Source: Synechocystis sp. LKSZ1
Lineage (GTDB): Bacteria; Cyanobacteriota; Cyanobacteriia; Cyanobacteriales; Microcystaceae
Assembly: GCF_040436315.1 (NCBI RefSeq)
Contig: NZ_AP031572.1
Coordinates: 2,976,001-3,040,000, forward strand
DNA length: 64,000 nucleotides
Direction: 5' to 3'
The position numbers were made by a program, and so were the translations under genes. Of the stretch, positions 37,474-44,796 are shown piece after piece (positions within the stretch are counted from its first letter, which is position 1; every line of letters starts with the position of its first letter). Under the pieces are notes generated by a model, which had not been told where the DNA came from, did no database searches, and saw only the letters and a program-made list of their open reading frames with translations.

Positions 37474-37659
37474 ATGGATCATCCCGAATGGCAAGAGGTG
37501 CTCCTTTGGACGACCGAAGCGAGCAGTAAACTGAAAAGCATTCCCTATTTTGTCCGTACCCAGGCCCGTCATCGCATAGAACAGTTGGCCCGAGAGGCTG
37601 GACTGGATCAGGTGACGGTGGAGTTGGTGGAGCAGGCCCGCCAGGAATTTGGCCAGTAA
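37474..37659 (+). CDS. Small stand-alone PCP-reductase-domain protein
   Basis: A 61-residue protein, [20 protein letters not shown] at the start. [20 protein letters not shown] followed by [17 protein letters not shown] matches the pattern of the C-terminal domain of light-independent protochlorophyllide reductase subunit B (PCP_red family). Here it is the whole protein. Its ATG comes 2 bp after the KaiC stop, and the AGGAGG ribosome-binding site lies inside the last KaiC codons, so the two are translationally coupled. The TAA stop coincides with the left end of a MITE-like repeat. The function is unknown. Confidence 0.65.
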   Translation: MDHPEWQEVLLWTTEASSKLKSIPYFVRTQARHRIEQLAREAGLDQVTVELVEQARQEFGQ

Positions 37660-37773
37660 TACCAAATCTCTGAAATCTAACTATACAAATGACCCCACTG
37701 TCCCCTTAGCAAGGGGAGGTGTCGGAGGCGGAGGGGTAAAAATCTGTAGCTTCAACTTGAAGAATTGGTATAA
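37657..37773 (+). repeat. MITE-like repeat, copy 2 (most complete)
   Basis: 117 bp with imperfect terminal inverted repeats: left TAATACCAAATCTCTGA, right CTTGAAGAATTGGTATAA. The inside contains ACCCCACTGTCCCCTTAGC, an AAGGGGAGG hairpin arm and GTCGGAGGCGGAGGGGTAAA. No coding capacity. The same layout occurs at 30843 (truncated) and 58047 (inverted). Confidence 0.75.
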
Positions 37774-37902
37774 GGCCCTGCTTAAAACTCGTTCCGGATC
37801 TTCGACAGGCTGTCTTTTGACAAAGCCCATCCTTATTCCTCAAGGTAATCAGGTAGGGATGCGTTTTTGTCGATCCCGAATCTGTCCTTTTGAGGAGAAC
37901 TT

Positions 37903-38244
37903 ATGTTGAAAGTATTGACTTCGTTATTATTGACCCTGGCGATAGCCTTGCTGGGACTGCTTAGCTCGGCCCCGTCGGCCCTAGCCGGAGATGCCGCCAA
38001 CGGTTCTAAGGTCTTTAGTGCTAACTGTGCGGCTTGCCATGCAGGGGGCCTGAATGCAGTTATGCCCAATAAGACCTTGAAAAAAGAGGCCCTGGAGCAA
38101 TTTGGCATGAATTCCGCTGAGGCCATTATTACCCAAGTCACCAACGGCAAAGGGGCCATGCCGAAATTTGGGGGTCGCCTCAGTGCAGAACAGATTGAAG
38201 ATGTAGCGGCCTACGTTTTGGCCCAAGCAGACAAAGGCTGGTAA
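37903..38244 (+). CDS. petJ: Cytochrome c6
   Basis: A 113-residue lumenal electron carrier between cytochrome b6f and photosystem I, the alternative to plastocyanin. A signal peptide ([20 protein letters not shown], cleavage after SALA) precedes the mature protein [10 protein letters not shown]. Heme attaches at CAACH, and the axial methionine lies in [23 protein letters not shown] is the typical c6 segment. GAGGAG lies before the ATG. It sits downstream of MITE copy 2 with its own promoter region. Confidence 0.93.
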   Translation: MLKVLTSLLLTLAIALLGLLSSAPSALAGDAANGSKVFSANCAACHAGGLNAVMPNKTLKKEALEQFGMNSAEAIITQVTNGKGAMPKFGGRLSAEQIEDVAAYVLAQADKGW

Positions 38245-38345
38245 GCACTTTCTCCCTCTGGCTTCGACACCTCCCCTGACAAAGGGGAGATATCAGGTCT
38301 TGGCCAGTCCCCCAGACAAAGGGATGGAGGGGGCAATACTGAAAT
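38245..38345. repeat. Degenerate G/C-run repeats after petJ, possibly related to the MITE-like family
   Basis: CTTCGACACCTCCCCTGACA with AAGGGGAG, and a second CCCCCAGACAAAGGGATGGAGGGGG block, resemble the inner part of the MITE-like elements on the opposite strand (CCGACACCTCCCC) but lack recognisable ends. The hairpins may end petJ transcription. Confidence 0.35.
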
Positions 38346-38390
38346 CCTGATCGAAACTCTGTAGTCGCGATTAAGCAAAACCCAGCCAGC

Positions 38391-38807
38391 CTAGGGCCGA
38401 AACAACGCATTAGCCTTTTTGGCAAAGGTCACATCCAGGGCCGTAATACCTCCTGCATCGTGGGTGGTGAGGTCGATGGTGACTCGGTTATAGACATTGA
38501 ACCATTCTGGATGATGCCCCAGATTCTCCGCCACTAGGGCCAGTTGGGCCATGAAACCAAAGGCCTCGACAAAAGAGGGAAACTGGAACTGACGATGTAA
38601 TTTATCTCCCTGTAGGCTCCAACCAGGGAGTTCCTTGAGGGCAGTTTGCAATTCACTGTGGGAAAGACGAGTGTTTTGGCTCATAAGTATTTTGGAATTA
38701 GAAACGGGATCTGGCGGAGAAGTGGATTGCGCTAGGACTAAGCTGACTGATATTCCACCGTAACTTACCAGTAACGTCCCCACAAGGCTCATGGTCTTCT
38801 TAAGCAT
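38391..38807 (-). CDS. Pterin-4a-carbinolamine dehydratase with predicted signal peptide
   Basis: A 138-residue protein from ATG 38807 (AAAAGGA upstream). Residues 1-27 read as a signal peptide ([20 protein letters not shown], cleavage after VLA). They are followed by a linker and a complete dehydratase domain: [20 protein letters not shown], the metal/substrate block [13 protein letters not shown] and [12 protein letters not shown]. The family is normally about 96 residues and cytosolic. An internal ATG at 38684 would give that short form but has no clear ribosome-binding site. An in-frame ATG at 38831 also exists. Export of the enzyme is inferred. Confidence 0.78.
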   Translation of the reverse strand: MLKKTMSLVGTLLVSYGGISVSLVLAQSTSPPDPVSNSKILMSQNTRLSHSELQTALKELPGWSLQGDKLHRQFQFPSFVEAFGFMAQLALVAENLGHHPEWFNVYNRVTIDLTTHDAGGITALDVTFAKKANALFRP

Positions 38808-38921
38808 ATTGGCCCATTCCTTTTGAGTCATTGACTGAAATTATTAAAAAATGTGCGGGGATAACGGTCTAGCTCTCCCCTAACCTCAACAATAGGAAAA
38901 CTTCTGCGTTGAGCATCACCT

Positions 38922-40007
38922 ATGGGACAAAAAAAGAAAATTGGCATCCTTACCAGTGGCGGAGATTGTGCTGGCTTAAATGCTGTCATTCGAGCGGTTG
39001 TGCATCATGCCATTGGTAACTATGGTTGGGAAGTTATTGGCATTCAAGAAGCAACCCATGGTTTGATGAGTCGTCCGCCCAAGGCAAAGGCCCTGGACTT
39101 GGCCAATGTGGATTCCCTGTTGCTGATGGGGGGAACCATGCTAGGAACAACAAATAAAGGTAATCCCTTTGCTTTTCCGATGCCCGACGGTAGCCTGTGC
39201 GACCGGACGGAAGAAATTATTGCGGGTTATCACAGTCTCGGTTTAGAGGCCCTGATTGGCATTGGTGGCGATGGCAGTCTGGCGATTCTACGGAAAATTG
39301 CTCAGCAGGGCAACTTGAATTTGGTAGGTATTCCTAAAACCATTGATAACGATGTCGGGGCCACCGAGGTCTCCATTGGCTTTGATACCGCCATGAGCAT
39401 TGCCGCCGAGGCCCTGGATCGTCTCCATTTTACGGCTGCTAGTCATAACCGTGTCATGGTCTTAGAGGTCATGGGGCGGGATGCCGGCCATATTGCCCTG
39501 GCCGCCGGCATTGCGGGAGGGGCCGATATTATCTTGATTCCCGAAATTCCCTACCACATCGATAATATCTGTAAGAAAATTCGCCAACGTCAGGCCCGGG
39601 GCCAACACTTTTGCCTAGTCATGGTGTCTGAAGCCGTTCGCACCGAAGTCGGTGACCAGGTCAAGGAAATTTCCCAAATGGGCGAAGACCGTTATGGGGG
39701 CATTGGCAAACATATTGCGGAACAGATTGCTAAGTACACTGGGGCGGAAACCCGCGTTACGGTACTGGGCCATATCCAGCGGGGGGGCATTCCCTCTCCC
39801 TCCGACCGACTGCTGGGCAGTATTTTTGGGGTGGCGGCCGTAGATCTGATTGCGGAAGAAAAATACGACCAGATGGTGGCCTGGCGGAATCGTCAGGTCA
39901 TCAGTGTCCCCATCGAGGAAGCGATTAAAACCTATCGCACCGTTGATCTAGAGGGCCCCTTGGTGAAAACGGCTAAGGGCCTGGGGATTTGTCTAGGGGA
40001 TGACTAA
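38922..40007 (+). CDS. pfkA: 6-phosphofructokinase
   Basis: A 361-residue enzyme of glycolysis that phosphorylates fructose 6-phosphate. Motifs are GILTSGGDCAGLNAVIRAV, the phosphate-donor loop IGIGGDGSLAIL, the catalytic VGIPKTIDNDV and MGRDAGHIALAAGIA. GGDGS is the form usual for ATP-dependent enzymes, while lysine in PKTIDND is more common in the pyrophosphate and mixed groups, so the donor deserves testing. The gene overlaps the convergent cobD-like gene by 4 bp. Confidence 0.92.
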   Translation: MGQKKKIGILTSGGDCAGLNAVIRAVVHHAIGNYGWEVIGIQEATHGLMSRPPKAKALDLANVDSLLLMGGTMLGTTNKGNPFAFPMPDGSLCDRTEEIIAGYHSLGLEALIGIGGDGSLAILRKIAQQGNLNLVGIPKTIDNDVGATEVSIGFDTAMSIAAEALDRLHFTAASHNRVMVLEVMGRDAGHIALAAGIAGGADIILIPEIPYHIDNICKKIRQRQARGQHFCLVMVSEAVRTEVGDQVKEISQMGEDRYGGIGKHIAEQIAKYTGAETRVTVLGHIQRGGIPSPSDRLLGSIFGVAAVDLIAEEKYDQMVAWRNRQVISVPIEEAIKTYRTVDLEGPLVKTAKGLGICLGDD

Positions 40008-41074
40008 GCCCGATCGGTCATTTGCTGGGCCAGGGCCTGGAGTAGTTGCTGATTTTCAGTCTTTGTCCGTACCGCAACCCGAAAATAAGCGTCTCCCAGG
40101 CCAGCAAAACTGAGGCAATCCCGGATCAGAATGCGGTGTTGCTGGAGCAATTGTTCCTGGAGCCAGGGAGCGGGAACTTTAGTGTTAACCAATAAAAAGT
40201 TAGCCTGACTAGGGTAGGGAAACAGGCCAGGGATCCGCCCTAATCCCAGGGCCAGGCCCTCTCGGGCAGGGCCAAGCCAGGCCCAGGTCTTTTCTTGAAA
40301 AACCCGATCCTCTAGGGCCGCTAGGGCCGCCGCTTCTGCCAAGTTATTCACCGGCCAAGGGTCGCGCCAACGCTGCCATTGTTGCAGTAGATCGGGATGG
40401 CCTAGGGCATAGCCCAGACGCAGACCCGGCAGACTGTAGAACTTGGTAAGAGACCGCAAAATCACTAGATTAGGATAATGGGCCAGGGCCGGAATCAGGG
40501 TCGGTTGTTGATGGGGCAGAAGAAAATCAATAAAGGCTTCATCGAGCACCACCAGTCCAAACTGGTCAAGCAAGGGTAAAATTTGCTCTACTGCGAGCAG
40601 TTGGCCGGTGGGATTACGGGGATTATTAAGGATAAGGCCACGCTGAGGACTGGCCAGGGCCTGGAGTTCGGTCAGGGGAAACGGGGTTGCTGGGGGCCAA
40701 GGGACGGTGGTGAGCGGCGCTTGAAATCCCTGGAGGGCCCGCTCGTAATCCCCAAAAGCGGGGGTTAGGATAAGGGTTTGTTGCAGAGAGGCCAAGGCAC
40801 GCCCTGCTAGGGTGAGTAATTCTGCTGAACCATTACCCGGCAGGATCCATGCCGGATCTAGATCATGGTGCTGGGCCAGGGCCTGGCGGAGACTTTGGTA
40901 CTGGGGGTCGGGATAATGGCACAGTTCAGTTAAGGCCCCTTGGATGGCCTGTAAAACCAGAAGACTCGGCCCTAAAGGATTAACACTCGCTGAGAAATCT
41001 AGCAAAGAAGAAACCGGACAGTCTGCCAAGGTTACTGCCCAAGCTAAATTACCGCCGTGGTCGGGCCGATTCAC
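40004..41074 (-). CDS. cobD: Threonine-phosphate decarboxylase-like PLP enzyme (CobD)
   Basis: A 356-residue aminotransferase-fold enzyme. It begins with the CobD-like HGGNLAWA and FSASVNPLGPSLLVL, continues with WILPGNGSAELL, the PLP contact LVVLDEAFIDFL and the Schiff-base lysine in ILRSLTKFYSLPGLRLGYA. CobD makes aminopropanol phosphate for cobalamin assembly. HisC is the main alternative, but the HGGN start and FSASVNPLG favour CobD. The start is GTG 41074. No other cobalamin gene is near. Confidence 0.78.
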   Translation of the reverse strand: MNRPDHGGNLAWAVTLADCPVSSLLDFSASVNPLGPSLLVLQAIQGALTELCHYPDPQYQSLRQALAQHHDLDPAWILPGNGSAELLTLAGRALASLQQTLILTPAFGDYERALQGFQAPLTTVPWPPATPFPLTELQALASPQRGLILNNPRNPTGQLLAVEQILPLLDQFGLVVLDEAFIDFLLPHQQPTLIPALAHYPNLVILRSLTKFYSLPGLRLGYALGHPDLLQQWQRWRDPWPVNNLAEAAALAALEDRVFQEKTWAWLGPAREGLALGLGRIPGLFPYPSQANFLLVNTKVPAPWLQEQLLQQHRILIRDCLSFAGLGDAYFRVAVRTKTENQQLLQALAQQMTDRA

Positions 41075-41089
41075 TCCGTTGTCTGTTGC

Positions 41090-41365
41090 CTAGGGGGCTA
41101 CTTTTTCTTTAAACATCTTACCTGCAGAAAAAGCAGGGACTTTGGTGGCAGGGATAACCATTTTTTCATTGGTTTTGGGATTGCGTCCTTCCCGTTCTTT
41201 CCGTTCCCGAGCTTCAAAGGAACCAAAACCGACGAGAGTTACCTTATCCCCTTCGGCCACTGCTTCCATAATGGCATCAATGGCCGCTGTAATTACGGCA
41301 TCGGCTTGTTTTTTGGTCACTGAGGCCTTTTCAGCAACGGCATGGACTAATTCGCCTTTATTCAT
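41090..41365 (-). CDS. hup: HU DNA-binding protein
   Basis: A 91-residue nucleoid protein. MNKGELVHAVAEKASVTKKQ, the central VTLVGFGSFEARERKEREGR and GRNPKTNEKMVIPATKVPAF are the hallmarks of HU. A strong AAGGAG ribosome-binding site precedes the ATG at 41365. It is monocistronic, 15 bp from the cobD-like gene start region but on its own promoter, and with a 306-bp upstream region. Confidence 0.95.
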   Translation of the reverse strand: MNKGELVHAVAEKASVTKKQADAVITAAIDAIMEAVAEGDKVTLVGFGSFEARERKEREGRNPKTNEKMVIPATKVPAFSAGKMFKEKVAP

Positions 41366-41671
41366 GGAGGTCTCCTTGGGAGTTAATTGAGGTTAAAAAT
41401 TGATGTTGATTTTTGAAAGAAGCACAAACAACGAATCTTTTGAGGGGATTTTATTAGGCTCAAAGGCTAGAATCCCGACAGACTCGCTATTTCACTGCCT
41501 TATTCTAAGCTCTAATTGTAGGGTTTGGATAGTTTTGAGAGATGATTGAGGGCAAATTTATGCTGTTTTTTAAGATTTTGTTACTTGATTGCCAATACTC
41601 CCACTTTGAGCCAGTTCCTTGCACCCAAGGTTAGTTAAAATTAAGGCCCAGTTTTCTACTTTTCCCTGGTC
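41366..41671. other. Divergent promoter region of hup and a small secreted protein gene
   Basis: 306 AT-rich bp without a supportable gene. It contains the ribosome-binding site of hup near 41370-41380. I see no convincing consensus promoter, hairpin or known RNA on either strand. Confidence 0.4.
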
Positions 41672-41959
41672 ATGAAATCTTTCCTGCTACCTTTGGCATT
41701 TATCTCTGCGATTATCCCTGTCCTACCGGCCTTGGCTCTCCCCGTTACCTACTACGGCCAAAAAGGAGAATATACCGTTGACTACGATGCTGGCACCTAC
41801 AAAGGCTGTATCTATCAAACCGGTTGTATTGTCCTCGGCAAAAATCGCAAGGTTGGCATTGCTACCTGGAAAAATGGTGAATATACCTATTCCATCAACG
41901 ACGAGAAGGTACAGGTCTACAAGCGCGGCAAGGTAATTTTCCAAGACACCTTTAACTAA
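41672..41959 (+). CDS. Small exported protein of unknown function
   Basis: A 95-residue protein with a signal peptide (FLLPLAFISAIIPVLPALAL). The mature part of about 70 residues is rich in Y, G and K with two cysteines (YKGCIYQTGCIVLG) that may form a disulfide, and strand-like repeats (GEYTVDYDAGTY, GEYTYSINDEKV). I do not recognise a family. The stop overlaps that of the convergent sbcD gene by 4 bp. Confidence 0.6.
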   Translation: MKSFLLPLAFISAIIPVLPALALPVTYYGQKGEYTVDYDAGTYKGCIYQTGCIVLGKNRKVGIATWKNGEYTYSINDEKVQVYKRGKVIFQDTFN

Positions 41960-43245
41960 GAGGCAACAGCTTCAGCGTCTACTGCCGTCTCTTCCCCCTC
42001 GTTCCAAGCATCTTCGGAGTCCTCCGCTAGCAGTTGTTGGGCCGCTTCAAGTAATTCGGGTAGTAGTTCTTTTAATGCTTCACCCCGGCTTTCGAGGTAG
42101 GTGCGCAGGGCCTGCATCGGATCAAGAGAACTGCCGGTTTCCAGTTCAGGCAAGCGCGGCCGACTCAGTTGACTAGCTAATTCTGGACGAAGGGAATAGG
42201 TGTGGGCCGCTTTGAGGGCCTCATGGAGTTGACTTTGGTTGATCCCGTCTAATTGTTCTGAACGTAGGTGATAAACCAAACGAACGACGGCATCCTGAAG
42301 TGGTGCTTTCCGGATGGCCCTCAGAAGCTGATGTTGGGGGTCTTCGGCCTGGGTGACATCTATTTTAATAGTGTGGAAGGGCCGCGCCGGTAGGGGACAA
42401 AACTGCCAATCTACCCGGCCCTTCTCAATTTCCAGCCAAACATAGCCCTTGTCTTCTTTTTCTTCGCCAAAATCCACCCGCTCAATACTGCCGGGATACA
42501 CAACGGGAGGATTATTTTGGGGATTGAGGTTTTGGTGTTTATGGACATGGCCCAGGGCCACGTAGTCAAATTCGGGACGGGTTAACAGGGCCAGGGGAAT
42601 GGTAAAACCCTTACCCACGGCGAGAAACCGCTCTGCCCCAAAGTTAGCCCGGTCGGCCATCAGATGGGCCAACAGAATTGTCGGCAGGTAGGGATTGAGT
42701 TGGCGAATTTCCCCTTCCAGGGCCGGTTGTAATTTTTCCAACAGCAGGCCATTGATTGCTTCGAGGGACAAGCCTTCCGTTTCCGGGCGAGTCAGCAGGG
42801 TAGAGCGGGTTAACCAAGGGAGGGTAATCACCTGCAGATCACCGGCTAGGGTTGGAATCAGATGCGTCGTCAGACGATCGCCCACAATAAAACCGGGTAC
42901 GGCCAAGGTGCGATAGATCGATAGACTGGCCCCGCCACTACCCTGAGAATATTGGTCATGGTTGCCCACCAACAGAACGGTGGGAATCTTGGCATCGGCC
43001 AGGCGACGAAATTGACTCGCAAAGGCCTCCTGGACAAAGGGGGGCGGCGTTGCATCGGGAAAGGCATCTCCCCCAAAGAGAACTAAATCCGCCGGTTCGG
43101 CAATGGCCCGGTCAATACAGAGACTCAGGCAATGGATAAAATCCTCTAGCCGACTATTCAATCCCGTTGCCGGATTAATACGGCCGTGGCTAAAGCCACT
43201 CCCCAGGTGGATATCCGACAGGTGCAAGACTTTAATCATGGCCAT
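41956..43245 (-). CDS. sbcD: SbcD/Mre11-like nuclease
   Basis: A 429-residue metallophosphoesterase nuclease, the likely partner of SbcC. The five metal motifs are KVLHLSDIHLGS, LVLFGGDAFPD, VLLVGNHDQYS, ILLAHLMADRANFG and ALGHVHKHQ. A capping domain and an acidic C-terminal tail (LLAEDSEDAWNEGEET) follow. A second in-frame ATG two codons in is equally possible. It is far from sbcC (about 28 kb), unlike the sbcDC operon of many bacteria. Confidence 0.88.
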   Translation of the reverse strand: MAMIKVLHLSDIHLGSGFSHGRINPATGLNSRLEDFIHCLSLCIDRAIAEPADLVLFGGDAFPDATPPPFVQEAFASQFRRLADAKIPTVLLVGNHDQYSQGSGGASLSIYRTLAVPGFIVGDRLTTHLIPTLAGDLQVITLPWLTRSTLLTRPETEGLSLEAINGLLLEKLQPALEGEIRQLNPYLPTILLAHLMADRANFGAERFLAVGKGFTIPLALLTRPEFDYVALGHVHKHQNLNPQNNPPVVYPGSIERVDFGEEKEDKGYVWLEIEKGRVDWQFCPLPARPFHTIKIDVTQAEDPQHQLLRAIRKAPLQDAVVRLVYHLRSEQLDGINQSQLHEALKAAHTYSLRPELASQLSRPRLPELETGSSLDPMQALRTYLESRGEALKELLPELLEAAQQLLAEDSEDAWNEGEETAVDAEAVAS

Positions 43246-43324
43246 TGCCTTTTAGGAAGGTAAGTTTTGGGTTACAGTAAATTCGAGAGTTGATCAACCC
43301 CATTCTTGTAGTAAGAGAAACACA

Positions 43325-43924
43325 ATGGCATACGCACTTCCTGCATTACCCTACGATTACACGGCCCTGGAACCCTGTATTTCCAAAAGTACTCTGGAGT
43401 TTCACCATGATAAACACCATGCCGCCTATGTCAACAACTATAATGCGGCCGTTGCCGGTACTGACCTCGATAATCAGGCCATTGAAGATGTGATCAAAGC
43501 CATTGCGGGCGATGCAAGCAAAGCTGGTATTTTCAACAATGCCGCCCAGGCCTGGAACCATAGCTTCTACTGGAACTGCATGAAACCCGGTGGGGGTGGC
43601 CAACCCACGGGGGCCCTGGCGGATAAAATCAACGCAGATTTCGGTAGTTTTGAAGCCTTCGTGGAAGAATTCAAAAAAGCCGGTGCAACCCAATTTGGTA
43701 GTGGCTGGGCCTGGTTGGTTCTTGACAACGGAACCTTAAAAGTCACCAAAACCGGTAACGCTGAAAATCCTATGACCGCTGGCCAAACACCTCTCCTAAC
43801 CATGGATGTTTGGGAGCATGCTTACTATCTCGATTACCAAAACCGCCGTCCCGACTACATCAATGACTTTGTGACCAAATTAGTAAACTGGGATTTTGTC
43901 GCCGCTAACCTCGCCGCCGCCTAG
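43325..43924 (+). CDS. sodB: Iron superoxide dismutase
   Basis: A 199-residue Fe-SOD that removes superoxide in the cytosol. The metal ligands are the histidine in EFHHDKHHAAYVNNY, the one in AQAWNHSFYWNCMKPGG and the aspartate and histidine in LTMDVWEHAYYLDYQ. The FNNAAQAWNHSFYWN block and FGSGWAWL are Fe-type rather than Mn-type signatures. No signal peptide. A hairpin after the stop ends the transcript. Confidence 0.95.
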   Translation: MAYALPALPYDYTALEPCISKSTLEFHHDKHHAAYVNNYNAAVAGTDLDNQAIEDVIKAIAGDASKAGIFNNAAQAWNHSFYWNCMKPGGGGQPTGALADKINADFGSFEAFVEEFKKAGATQFGSGWAWLVLDNGTLKVTKTGNAENPMTAGQTPLLTMDVWEHAYYLDYQNRRPDYINDFVTKLVNWDFVAANLAAA

Positions 43925-43939
43925 TTTCAACGAAAATCT

Positions 43940-43970
43940 GGCCCCCTACGAACGGGAAACGGAGGGGGCC
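43940..43970. terminator. Hairpin between sodB and the convergent DUF29 gene
   Basis: GGCCCCCT at 43940-43947 pairs perfectly with AGGGGGCC at 43963-43970 (8 bp). No strong T-tract follows. It abuts the DUF29 stop and likely serves both genes. Confidence 0.5.
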
Positions 43971-44405
43971 CTAATTGGGCCAATAGTTCTCATCCTGAAG
44001 CTCTACCCAAGCATAGGGACAGATTGCAGGCAAACTTTCCAGAGGTAAACCTGTTTCCTGGCTGGCCCCTTTTCTCCCGTACTTATACCCTTGGGCAATG
44101 GCCTCCCCTAGCTTCGGCTTCATGCCGGGGTTATCTTCCAAGAGACGTTCTATCTGTCGGCGTTGTTTATTAATGGAATGTCGCCAACTCAAGACACGTC
44201 GCTGGGGTTGATACTGCCACTTTAGTAAATGTAAGGTCAGTTGTTCGATGGCAGATACTAGGGCCCTATATTCGCCACGTCCCAAATCCTCTAACTCCTC
44301 AATCACGTGGGCCCAATCAACCTGATCAAATTGGCGATTTCGCAGTAACTGCGCCTGTTGTAACGACCAACTATAAAAATCCTGGGTGTAAGTTGCGTTG
44401 CTCAT
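43971..44405 (-). CDS. DUF29 family protein
   Basis: A 144-residue soluble protein. DFYSWSLQQAQLLRNRQFDQ, VIEELEDLGRGEYRALVSAI and LLKWQYQPQRRVLSWRHSIN fit the DUF29 family, which is strongly expanded in cyanobacteria and of unknown function. The ATG at 44405 lies 38 bp from the divergent start of the next gene, so the two share a very short promoter region. Confidence 0.8.
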   Translation of the reverse strand: MSNATYTQDFYSWSLQQAQLLRNRQFDQVDWAHVIEELEDLGRGEYRALVSAIEQLTLHLLKWQYQPQRRVLSWRHSINKQRRQIERLLEDNPGMKPKLGEAIAQGYKYGRKGASQETGLPLESLPAICPYAWVELQDENYWPN

Positions 44406-44443
44406 CTTTTCTCTCCTCAGGACTTACCCTCCCCATTGTATCT

Positions 44444-44677
44444 ATGGATAGTCAAGACCTGGCCCGCTACATTGAGCAAACCGACAGCATCGGTAAGCCT
44501 TGGTTACTGGTACAACTCCGCCTGGCCAAGCTCCAAGAAAATCGTCCCCATCTTACGGAAAACGAGTACCTAGAACAATTACAGGACATCCAACAAGACC
44601 TGATGAATTTAGGTGAGTGGTGGCGAGGACAGGAAGACCAGGTTTTTCAGCCTCAGAGCTTTACTCCTAAAGACTAA
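44444..44677 (+). CDS. Small hypothetical protein
   Basis: A 77-residue acidic, helical protein from ATG 44444 (MDSQDLARYIEQTDSIGKPW), with LVQLRLAKLQENRPHLTENE and LMNLGEWWRGQEDQVF. No membrane segment or known motif. An in-frame upstream start at 44393 would overlap the divergent DUF29 gene and adds unlikely residues. It resembles short conserved cyanobacterial proteins, but I cannot name the family. Confidence 0.6.
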   Translation: MDSQDLARYIEQTDSIGKPWLLVQLRLAKLQENRPHLTENEYLEQLQDIQQDLMNLGEWWRGQEDQVFQPQSFTPKD

Positions 44678-44796
44678 CTGTAGGTTTTCCATATATATAT
44701 AGTTATGAGTTCTGGCCTGGAGCCTTTGGGATCTGTATCTCCATCACATGACCTAGGCCGACTTCCTTCTACTTATCTTGGGAGTAAAGGCCAAGA

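Noticed and set aside
44690-44705. (AT)n run as a promoter or cruciform site
   Set aside because: Very short simple sequence between two genes without other signals.
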